Of a DNA stretch of 7,853 nucleotides, positions 1-6,062 are shown in pieces (position 1 is the stretch's first letter; each line of letters opens with the position of its first letter). The translations under genes were made by a program, and so were the position numbers. The stretch is from Pedosphaera sp. (GTDB lineage: Bacteria > Verrucomicrobiota > Verrucomicrobiae > Limisphaerales > Pedosphaeraceae), in assembly GCA_028293265.1 (NCBI GenBank), contig JAQGPB010000289.1:1-7853 (forward strand). The letters run 5' to 3'. The notes below the pieces were generated by a model. The model made no database searches, had not been told where the DNA came from, and saw only the letters and a program-made list of their open reading frames with translations.

Positions 1-2
1 TC

Positions 3-59
3 GTGGTGGCCTTCTTCGTTGTTTATAGCCAGCTCAGCAGCCATTCGTCGGGGCATTAG
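3..59 (+). CDS. Possible C-terminal end of an unidentified protein, cut by the window edge
   Basis: One + strand frame reads 18 codons, beginning VVAFFVVYSQL and ending SSHSSGH, before a TAG at 57-59. The start is hydrophobic and the tail is polar, as at the end of a last transmembrane helix. This would be the tail of a membrane protein whose body lies before the window, converging on hemB with about 29 bases between the two stop codons. A second frame also stays open through this stretch, and 18 codons cannot be identified. It may be chance. Confidence 0.25.
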   Translation: MVAFFVVYSQLSSHSSGH

Positions 60-88
60 CCGCTGCGGGATCTGGTTCCTGTCTCCGT

Positions 89-1090
89 TTATTTTTCCTT
101 CAACCACCGAGCCACGTCGGTCGCGGCGTAGGTGATCAAAATATCCGCTCCCGCGCGGCGCATGGCAAGGAGGCTTTCCAGCGTGACGGCGCGTTCGTCA
201 ATCCAGCTTTTGGCGGCGGCGGCTTTGATCATGGAATATTCGGCGCTCACTGAATACGCGGCGGTCGGATAACCAAATTCCTTTTTGACACGGTAAATGA
301 TATCCAAATAGGCCAGCGCGGGCTTGACCATCACCATGTCCGCCCCTTCCTGGATGTCCAGCGCGACTTCGCGCAACGCCTCAGTGGCATTCGCGGCGTC
401 CATTTGATAGCTGCGGCGGTCGCCAAATTGCGGCGTGGATTCCGCCGCCTCACGGAACGGCCCGTAGTAAGCCGAGGCAAACTTGGCCGCGTAGGAAAGA
501 ATGGGAGTCTCAGTGAATCCGCGCCGGTCCAACTCCTCGCGAATCGCCCGCACCCGGCCATCCATCATGTCACTGGGCGCGACGATGTCAGCCCCCGCCT
601 CGACGTGGCTGGCGGCGGCGCGGGCCAGCAACTTGAGCGTGGGATCGTTCAGGATGCGCGCGCCGCGCTGGTCGCGCTGGACGATGCCGCAATGGCCGTG
701 CTCCATGTATTCGCACAGGCAGACATCGGTGATGACGAGCAATTCCGGCAGTTCCTTTTTCAGCAGCCGGACGGTTTGCTGGACGATGCCCCGCGTTGCA
801 TAGGCGCCCGAGGCCTTGGCGTCCTTGGTCTCCGGGATGCCGAACAGCAGGATCGCCGGGACGCCCAGTTCGTGCGCCTGGGCGGCTTCGCGGACAAGTT
901 CATCGGGCGAGAGCTGGAAAACGCCCGGCATGGCGTTGATGGGGCGGCGCAGGTTGCGGCCGGCGCGCGCGAAGAGCGGCAGCACCAGTTGGGCGACATT
1001 CAACCGGGTTTCGCTCACCAACCGGCGCAAGGCCGGGGATTGCCGCAGGCGGCGGGGCCGGTAACTGGGAAACGCAGAATGCGAATTCAT
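89..1090 (-). CDS. hemB: Porphobilinogen synthase (delta-aminolevulinic acid dehydratase)
   Basis: This cytoplasmic enzyme joins two molecules of 5-aminolevulinate into porphobilinogen, the first common pyrrole step to haem and other tetrapyrroles. The 333 residues match the usual family length and are intact from end to end. The two Schiff-base lysines sit in their expected settings: K203 in SYAAKFASAYYGPFR and K256 in MVMVKPALAYLD. The metal-site segment DVCLCEYMEHGHCG has Cys124, Cys126 and Cys134, which marks the zinc-type rather than the magnesium-type enzyme. APSDMMDGRV (171-180) and the SVSAEYSMIKAAA helix (281-293) are also typical. The ATG at 1090 gives a normal N-terminus (RPRRLRQSPALRRLV is a classic HemB start region). 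Only a weak AGAG lies about 9 bases upstream of it. No other haem gene is next to it. The nearest gene on the same strand is the small ORF ending at 1238, 147 bases away, so it probably has its own promoter, which I could not place. Confidence 0.97.
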   Translation of the reverse strand: MNSHSAFPSYRPRRLRQSPALRRLVSETRLNVAQLVLPLFARAGRNLRRPINAMPGVFQLSPDELVREAAQAHELGVPAILLFGIPETKDAKASGAYATRGIVQQTVRLLKKELPELLVITDVCLCEYMEHGHCGIVQRDQRGARILNDPTLKLLARAAASHVEAGADIVAPSDMMDGRVRAIREELDRRGFTETPILSYAAKFASAYYGPFREAAESTPQFGDRRSYQMDAANATEALREVALDIQEGADMVMVKPALAYLDIIYRVKKEFGYPTAAYSVSAEYSMIKAAAAKSWIDERAVTLESLLAMRRAGADILITYAATDVARWLKEK

Positions 1091-1237
1091 GCGCTTACTC
1101 TAAATTCAAAGCCGAAACTTCAAAGTGGAAAATTAGGTTGCAAAGGCAGTCCAAGAAATGCCTCAAATTGAGTCAGGCAATGCCCCGCACTGTCCGGTTC
1201 CTGAAATCGCCGAGCGCAGGAAGGAATGATGGATGGC

Positions 1238-1465
1238 TTAGGCGTGGGTAATTTTTATAACTTTGGGAAGGCCCTCCGGTCCATTTTCGGGATCCACGGT
1301 GATGACGAGTTTCCGCCTTGGCAAAGGAGATCGGGCCTCGACATGGTGTGAACGCAGCGCCATCAGGTAAAGCCCGGCAGGTTTGGAGTGGGCCTCGCGG
1401 GGTAAAGCGCCTGCCAAGACGGGCGATACTTTGACGGTGCGGACGATTTTGTTGGTCTTGGCCAT
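1238..1465 (-). CDS. Small hypothetical protein, 75 aa
   Basis: I do not recognise this protein. It begins MAKTNKIVRTVKVSPVLAG, is rich in basic residues and prolines, and ends in a short strand-like segment (RRKLVITVD) and the tail GLPKVIKITHA. It has no signal peptide, membrane segment or cysteine. The open frame extends 23 codons further upstream to an ATG at 1534. I chose the ATG at 1465 because the longer version would translate the 8-bp repeat at 1510-1546 and because a sigma-54-like promoter predicts a transcript start near 1471. Codon use looks coding (GCC AAG ACC AAC AAA ATC GTC CGC ACC GTC), with C or G favoured at third positions as in its neighbours. Other frames are also open here, so it may be an artefact. 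In that case 1091-1667 is a 577-base stretch with only the repeat and promoter-like site in it. Confidence 0.5.
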   Translation of the reverse strand: MAKTNKIVRTVKVSPVLAGALPREAHSKPAGLYLMALRSHHVEARSPLPRRKLVITVDPENGPEGLPKVIKITHA

Positions 1466-1481
1466 AACCTGATTTTGAGAG

Positions 1482-1498
1482 TGCAAGTCGTGTGCCAA
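1482..1498 (-). promoter_or_regulatory. Candidate sigma-54 (RpoN) -24/-12 promoter
   Basis: On the - strand the bases read T-TGGCAC-ACGAC-TTGC-A. The -24 block TGGCAC (1497-1492) and the -12 block TTGC (1486-1483) both match the RpoN consensus fully, and the GG and GC pairs are separated by the required 10 bases. The two less conserved bases after TGGCAC do not match. Counting from the -12 C, transcription would start near 1471, leaving a leader of about 6 bases before the ATG at 1465. Enhancer sites for an activator would be expected further upstream, in the lptD upstream region. I see no obvious palindromic site there. No rpoN or activator gene is in the window. Confidence 0.4.
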
Positions 1499-1509
1499 GG
1501 GCAAAAATA

Positions 1510-1546
1510 CCCAAGGACCCAAATACCCAAACACCCAATAAAACCC
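1510..1546. repeat. Degenerate 8-bp tandem repeat, putative G-quadruplex on the - strand
   Basis: The + strand carries CCC at 1510, 1518, 1526, 1534 and 1544. The first four are exactly 8 bases apart and fit the unit CCCAANNA (CCCAAGGA, CCCAAATA, CCCAAACA, then CCCAATAA), with the last step stretched to 10. On the - strand this gives five GGG runs with loops of 7, 5, 5 and 5 bases, which meets the usual G3/loop 1-7 rule for an intramolecular G-quadruplex with one spare run. It lies about 12 bases upstream of the sigma-54-like element on the - strand and about 120 bases upstream of the lptD start on the + strand. Confidence 0.6.
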
Positions 1547-1667
1547 AAAACCTCAAATGGCAATCACGGGGGTAGTTGGAGCTTGAATGGTAGGTGCTTC
1601 ATTGTGAATTTCCCACCGCTTTCCCGCTTGGCAGTCACAGCGCCTTTTGCTTAGCTGTGCGCGCTCG

Positions 1668-3935
1668 ATGAGAACCCTGCGCGTCCCAATTGCCCTGCTG
1701 TTGCTCTGCCTTGGTTTTGGCCCCGGACCCGCTTTGGCGCAATTGGCGGAACCGAGCCTCGAAATTAAAGGCAACACCAACGCGCTGGTTTACGTGGACA
1801 CGAATGGCATGACGATGTCCGTGATCTCAAACGGCGTCACGGTCATCTCTACCGACGAATCCGGCCCGACCATCATCACCGCCGACAAAGGCACCTGGAA
1901 CATGACGACCAGCGACGTTCTGTTCCAAGGTTCCGTGCGGGTGCAAAAAGGTGCCGAAACTTGGATAGGCGAAGAATTCGAATACCATTTTGATACCAAA
2001 CAACTGGACGGCAAGCATTTCCGCATGGGCCAGGCGCCATTTTACATGGCCGGAGATGCGTTGCACGGCGTCGGCGAAGGCACGAACGCCGTTTACCAGG
2101 GGACCAATGCCATGGTCACGACCGATGATTATTCTCAACCGCTGCTGAAAGTGCGCGCCAGGCGGTTCGTCCTCGTTCCCGGCAAGTACGTCGAAGCCCA
2201 CGATGCCACGCTCTACGTCGGCAAAGTGCCGGTATTTTATTTTCCCTACTACCGGCGCAGCCTGGAGCAAAATCAAAACGGATTCTCTTTCCTGCCCGGG
2301 TACCGCAGCCTGTATGGGCCCTACCTGCTTTCCACCTATAACTGGGTTTTGAACGAGCAATTGCGCGGCGCGGTGCATGTGGATTTGCGTGAGAAGCGCG
2401 GCGTCGGCTTCGGGCCGGATTTCGATTATAATTTTGGCGAGTATGGCGAAGGAACCCTGCGCTATTATTACACCCATGATGAACAGCCGGGCGTCGATCC
2501 CTCCATCGGCACCCCCATTCCGGCGGATCGCCAGCGCACCTATTTTTCCTACACTGGGACTCCGCTCACTAATCTCACCATCCTTTCCCAGGTCGCCTAC
2601 CAGACCGATCCGTTCATCATCCGCGATTTTTTCGAGTCACAATATAACCGCGACATCCAGCCCAACACTTTCGTTGACGCGAACCAGCTCTGGCAAAATT
2701 GGAGCCTCGACGCCACGGCACAACCGCGCATCAATCCCTTTTGGGAAACCGTCGAACGGCTGCCGGAAGTGCGGTTGACCGGTTTCCGCCAGCAGATTGG
2801 CACGACCCCGCTCTATTACGAAAGCCAGAGCACCATCGGCTATTACGGCAGGCTGTTCGCCAATACGAACAACTTCGGCCTGACGAACGGCCTCGGCATG
2901 CCCGTGCCGCCGCCGGGAGATTTTTTCGGTTCCCGCGCCGACACCTTCCATCAAATCACCATGCCCCAGACCTTTTTCGGCTGGCTCAATTTCACCCCGC
3001 GCGTCGGCGGACGCTTCACCTATTACGGCAGCGAGTCCGGCCCCGGGGGCACCAACTCCAGCCATGATCGCGAAGTCTTCAACACCGGCGCGGAAGTTTC
3101 CTTCACCGCCTCGCGCCTTTGGGCCGGCGTGGAAAACCAGTTCCTGGACGTGGACGGCATCCGCCATATTTTCCAGCCGTCGGTGAATTACGTTTACATT
3201 CCGTCGCCCAATGTGCTGCCCAATCAGCTTCCGCAATTCGATTATGAACTCACCAACAGCCTGCGCCTGCTGCCGATTGAATTCCCCGATTTGAACTCCA
3301 TTGATACCATCAATCGCGAGAACACCATCCGTTACGGCATCAACAACCGCATCCAAACCAAGCGCAACGGCGAAATCCAGGACCTCGTCAACTGGGATAC
3401 TTACATGGATTGGAATTTGCGTCCGCTCACCGGCCAGCCCGTCCCCGCATACAATCAATCCACCTTTTCGGACATTTACAACGATCTCAGCCTGCGGCCC
3501 CGTTCCTGGCTCACCTTTAATTCCTACACCCGCTTCAGCATCGAGAATGGACAGTTCAATCTCTCCCAGCACACCCTGACCCTCCAGCCCAACACCACCT
3601 GGAACTGGTCGCTCGGCCACCTGTACTTGCGCAACGGCCCCATCTTCGGGCCGGGCGACAACCTTTACACCAGCATTTTCTTCTATAAGTTCAACGAGAA
3701 CTGGGGCACTCGCATCGCCCATTACTTTGACGCCAGCCACGGCACGCTTCAGGAACAGGATTACACCATTTACCGTGATTTGCGGAGTTGGACCGCTGCG
3801 CTGACCTTCCGCGCCCTGAACAACCTTTCCAACGGCAAGGACTACACCGTCGCATTCACCTTCTCCTTCAAGTCATTCCCTCGCTTCGCTCTCGGCCAGG
3901 ACACCGTCCGTGCCGCCACGCTGGTGGGATATTGA
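1668..3935 (+). CDS. lptD: LPS-assembly protein LptD (OstA/Imp family)
   Basis: LptD is the outer-membrane beta-barrel that, with the lipoprotein LptE, places lipopolysaccharide in the outer leaflet. From the ATG at 1668 the protein is 755 residues, close to the usual 750-800. A signal peptide with a leucine-rich core (PIALLLLCLGF) ends near ALA-Q at residue 24. Residues 30-150 form an LptA-like OstA domain (ADKGTWNMTTSDVLFQG, then GEEFEYHFDTKQLDG). The barrel follows, with the family segment VGKVPVFYFPYYRR (184-197), FSFLPGYRSLYGPYL, RHIFQPSVNYVYIP (499-512) and INRENTIRYGINNRI (548-562), the counterparts of conserved proteobacterial LptD motifs. A TTG at 1647 would add seven residues before the signal peptide, so I prefer the ATG. 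No Shine-Dalgarno is visible for either. The mature part has no cysteine, so the disulfide-controlled maturation known in E. coli cannot occur. No lptA, lptB, lptC or lptE is nearby. It converges on the ThuA gene. Confidence 0.92.
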   Translation: MRTLRVPIALLLLCLGFGPGPALAQLAEPSLEIKGNTNALVYVDTNGMTMSVISNGVTVISTDESGPTIITADKGTWNMTTSDVLFQGSVRVQKGAETWIGEEFEYHFDTKQLDGKHFRMGQAPFYMAGDALHGVGEGTNAVYQGTNAMVTTDDYSQPLLKVRARRFVLVPGKYVEAHDATLYVGKVPVFYFPYYRRSLEQNQNGFSFLPGYRSLYGPYLLSTYNWVLNEQLRGAVHVDLREKRGVGFGPDFDYNFGEYGEGTLRYYYTHDEQPGVDPSIGTPIPADRQRTYFSYTGTPLTNLTILSQVAYQTDPFIIRDFFESQYNRDIQPNTFVDANQLWQNWSLDATAQPRINPFWETVERLPEVRLTGFRQQIGTTPLYYESQSTIGYYGRLFANTNNFGLTNGLGMPVPPPGDFFGSRADTFHQITMPQTFFGWLNFTPRVGGRFTYYGSESGPGGTNSSHDREVFNTGAEVSFTASRLWAGVENQFLDVDGIRHIFQPSVNYVYIPSPNVLPNQLPQFDYELTNSLRLLPIEFPDLNSIDTINRENTIRYGINNRIQTKRNGEIQDLVNWDTYMDWNLRPLTGQPVPAYNQSTFSDIYNDLSLRPRSWLTFNSYTRFSIENGQFNLSQHTLTLQPNTTWNWSLGHLYLRNGPIFGPGDNLYTSIFFYKFNENWGTRIAHYFDASHGTLQEQDYTIYRDLRSWTAALTFRALNNLSNGKDYTVAFTFSFKSFPRFALGQDTVRAATLVGY

Positions 3936-4093
3936 AATTTTTCTCTGTGGGAGCCAATGCAACGGGGCACGACAATCGAAAAAATTGCGCACTGATTTTG
4001 AGGAATCGACCACCCTTCCATGAACTGGAACATCAAACCTCGAATGAGGAAACCGCTCGTACCGTCAACCTCCCGATAGCGACCGCGCGTGGG

Positions 4094-4124
4094 AAAAAGG
4101 GGGCTGAAAAGCCGCGTTTCCAGC
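4094..4124 (-). terminator. Likely intrinsic terminator of the ThuA-domain lipoprotein gene
   Basis: Read on the - strand, 4124-4117 (GCTGGAAA) pairs with 4110-4103 (TTTTCAGC) as an 8-bp stem with one G-U wobble, closing a 6-base loop CGCGGC. Four C and then five T (4098-4094) follow. The same stem on the + strand would contain an A-C mismatch, so the orientation fits the - strand gene that stops 15 bases before it. The four C between stem and T-run weaken the call. I see no comparable structure for lptD in the 203-base gap. Confidence 0.42.
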
Positions 4125-4138
4125 TATGGCAATTCGGA

Positions 4139-5098
4139 TTACGCTTTCACCTTGGCCTTCGCCGGCGTTGGCGTGGAGGGTGGCAAAGTCATGCAACCCG
4201 GCGCGGCTTGGAGCAGATTGGGCGTCACATCCGCGTTCGTGTTGCGCACGGCCCAGGCGATGCCGCCGAAAAGCATTTCTTGATAGTTTGGATTCATCCA
4301 GACGTCCTCGCGGTGGCCCATTGAGGTGTAGAATACCCGGCCTTTGCCATGCATCCGCGCCCAGGTGGCGGGATAGGGCGGACGCTGATAATGCTGGCCT
4401 TCCATGGTGCCGGTTTCCTGGACGAGGATGACGTGCAGGTTGCTGGAAAAATCCTTCAGTGAATACCATTCGTCCATCAATTTAAATTCCGGGCCGCGAT
4501 CCTTGAAGCCGGGGAATTGGGGGTCCACCACCTGCATCGTCGCGACCTGCTGCTTGTCGTGATGGATGAATTCCGCGCCGATCATGCGGCAATAAGGATC
4601 GGCGGCATCGCCGTAATTTTTAAACCGCGTGGGGACTTTGTCCTTCGGCGTGTCCGCACTTTCGCCCAGGTGGAAAGTATCGGTGGCGGAATGGGTGCCG
4701 ATGAAGCCTTTGCCATGCTTGATGGCGTTCAGGAACGCGGCTTTGCCTGCGGGCGTCATGGGCGGGTTCTTGTCCGTGCCCGCTTCGGTCAGGTTGCCGG
4801 TCGTATAAAAGAAATAGGCGTCAAATTTTGCCAAATATTCCGGCGTGAACAGGCTGCCGTCCTTGGAGAAGGTGAACTCAATTCCGTGCTGGGGGCCAAG
4901 TTCGGTCAGAATCTGCTGCGCGAAACTCGGCTTGCCGTTGACGGACTTGATGACGGAATGCTCGTAGCCTGAGGACTTGCTGAAAAAAAGAACCTGCCTG
5001 GGCTTGGAAGAAGCGGAATTGTTGAGCGAGGTGCAGCCGGCCAGTCCCAGGCCCAAGGCGGCAGCCCCGGTGCGGAAGATCATTTCACGTCTGTTCAT
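4139..5098 (-). CDS. ThuA-domain lipoprotein with Tat-like signal
   Basis: The 319-residue protein begins MNRREMIFRTGAAALGLGLAGC. The RR pair suggests twin-arginine export, and LAGC is a lipobox with Cys22 as the lipidated residue. Residues 34-287 form a ThuA domain (class I glutamine amidotransferase-like fold, PF06283 type): RQVLFFSKSSGYEH at the start, GKGFIGTHSATDTFH (129-143), the DEWYSL segment (209-214), then PATWARMHGKGRVFYTSMGH (243-262) and GIAWAVRN at the end. ThuA domains are named for trehalose utilization and occur in many secreted proteins of Verrucomicrobiota, Planctomycetota and Bacteroidota. Their reaction is mostly unknown, so a role in sugar use is only an inference. A proline/lysine/alanine-rich tail (307-319) ends the protein. 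The 15 bases before the ATG are almost purely A/T, with no Shine-Dalgarno. The 190-base gap upstream, to the next - strand gene, holds a GC-rich inverted repeat (5218-5237) without a T-run, and no convincing terminator. Confidence 0.88.
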   Translation of the reverse strand: MNRREMIFRTGAAALGLGLAGCTSLNNSASSKPRQVLFFSKSSGYEHSVIKSVNGKPSFAQQILTELGPQHGIEFTFSKDGSLFTPEYLAKFDAYFFYTTGNLTEAGTDKNPPMTPAGKAAFLNAIKHGKGFIGTHSATDTFHLGESADTPKDKVPTRFKNYGDAADPYCRMIGAEFIHHDKQQVATMQVVDPQFPGFKDRGPEFKLMDEWYSLKDFSSNLHVILVQETGTMEGQHYQRPPYPATWARMHGKGRVFYTSMGHREDVWMNPNYQEMLFGGIAWAVRNTNADVTPNLLQAAPGCMTLPPSTPTPAKAKVKA

Positions 5099-5288
5099 AA
5101 ATATAATATTTTAACGAGCCCGGCCTGAAATGGTCTCACGGTGAACGGGCTTATGCCAATAAAGCTGAATCAGCGCTGCTCCCGCGTCAATGAATAAAGG
5201 CGGGCATCTTCTTGTAGCCGCCGAGGTAACGAGGCGGAATTGCGCATCTGAAATTTGAGATTGTGGGAACGGCAGCGGCTGCAAGGCA

Positions 5289-5831
5289 TTACCATTTCCT
5301 ATTTTTGTATTCCTGCCAGGTCTCGTTATCCTTGACATAATGCCCGTCCGCCTGTTTTTTCGCGTGGTCAATTTCCAATGTGCTCGCTCCGATGTGCTCC
5401 ATGACGGCGAGCTGGTGTTTCATGCATTGCTGCTCGGCCGCGGTTCCGGTCCAGACGGCATCTGGCACCGGGCCGCCATGCGTTTTGCGGTGGTCGTGAT
5501 AGAGTTTGGAATGAAACGAATCATGCGCGATGGTTGCCGCGCACCAGGTCACAGAGTAAAAAGCCGTGCTGTCACTGATTTCATAAGTGGGCGGGGTTTT
5601 GTAAGCCCACATGCCGCTGCGTTCGCCCTCCTGTATCCGCCCGATGTAGTTCGTCACGATTGCGTAAGCGTTCGTATCCCGCGCTTTTAACAGAAGCAAG
5701 GCTTGGTGAATTTGGTTGGTGAATCGCGATGAACCGACGATTTCCGGCTCTGCCGCTTGCGCGCAATGGCAGGCAGGTGAAACAAAAAAGAGCCAGAAAC
5801 CAAAAATTGCAACAAGGTGCCGTGTTTTCAT
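5289..5831 (-). CDS. Secreted protein of unknown function with an HDxxH motif
   Basis: I do not recognise a named family. From the ATG at 5831 it is 180 residues, with a signal peptide (MKTRHL, hydrophobic core VAIFGFWLFFVS, cleavage likely at AQAA-E near residue 27). The frame runs on to an ATG at 5897, but those extra 22 residues precede the signal peptide and look non-coding. The mature part is mostly helical by eye. It contains HDSFH (103-107), followed by H112 and H114 in KLYHDH, and then AAEQQCMKHQLAVMEHIGAS (131-150). A histidine pair followed about 25 residues later by a helix starting with Glu133 resembles zincin-type metallopeptidase layouts, in which HExxH and a downstream Glu bind zinc. 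Here the catalytic Glu position is Asp, so it may bind metal without being an ordinary protease. The tail NETWQEYKNRKW is polar and charged. It is transcribed divergently from the TolB-like gene, with 231 bases between the starts. Confidence 0.72.
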   Translation of the reverse strand: MKTRHLVAIFGFWLFFVSPACHCAQAAEPEIVGSSRFTNQIHQALLLLKARDTNAYAIVTNYIGRIQEGERSGMWAYKTPPTYEISDSTAFYSVTWCAATIAHDSFHSKLYHDHRKTHGGPVPDAVWTGTAAEQQCMKHQLAVMEHIGASTLEIDHAKKQADGHYVKDNETWQEYKNRKW

Positions 5832-6028
5832 GGTTCCCAACATTGATCTGCAACCGGGTGCTCGCGCACTGAAACAATGGCTGTTCTGAAAAGACATCTG
5901 GAAGCTGCCTTACTTCATTTCTTTCGTCCAGCATGATTCCCGGAACGAATGGCTCTCCGGCTTGACCTGTTTCGTTCGCGGGCTGGGATGTCCAGCTTTT
6001 TCATTACACGGCTGAAGCCATTTGAATC

Positions 6029-6056
6029 TTGCCAATCGCGGCCAGAACATTCTAAT
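6029..6056 (+). promoter_or_regulatory. Candidate housekeeping (sigma-70 type) promoter of the TolB-like gene
   Basis: TTGCCA (6029-6034, five of six consensus bases) and TCTAAT (6051-6056, five of six) are separated by 16 bases. The -10 box ends six bases before the ATG at 6063, so the predicted transcript start falls on or next to the A of that ATG, which would make the mRNA leaderless. No Shine-Dalgarno precedes the ATG, which is consistent. I found no equally good pair for the divergent gene starting at 5831. Confidence 0.45.
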
Positions 6057-6062
6057 CACGTC

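Noticed and set aside
404..1171. 255-codon + strand frame opposite hemB
   Set aside because: Antisense to an unambiguous enzyme gene; the translation looks random.
1159..1179. Inverted repeat TGCCT...AGGCA between the small ORF and hemB
   Set aside because: Only a 5-bp stem with an 11-base loop and no T-run in either direction, so neither a terminator nor a clear operator.
1173..1556. 127-codon - strand frame overlapping the small ORF
   Set aside because: Its N-terminus is a translation of the 8-bp repeat and the rest is Arg/Pro/His-rich. The 75-codon frame has better codon use and promoter placement.
2637..3740. 367-codon open frame on the - strand opposite lptD
   Set aside because: Val/Gly/Glu-rich low-complexity translation with no domain, explained by the codon bias of lptD.
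5102..5107. Perfect TATAAT on the + strand
   Set aside because: No -35 at a suitable distance and no + strand gene follows; it falls in the A/T-only leader of the - strand ThuA gene.
5218..5237. CCGCC...GGCGG inverted repeat after the HDxxH gene
   Set aside because: Short stem, 10-base loop and no T-run; not enough to call a terminator.
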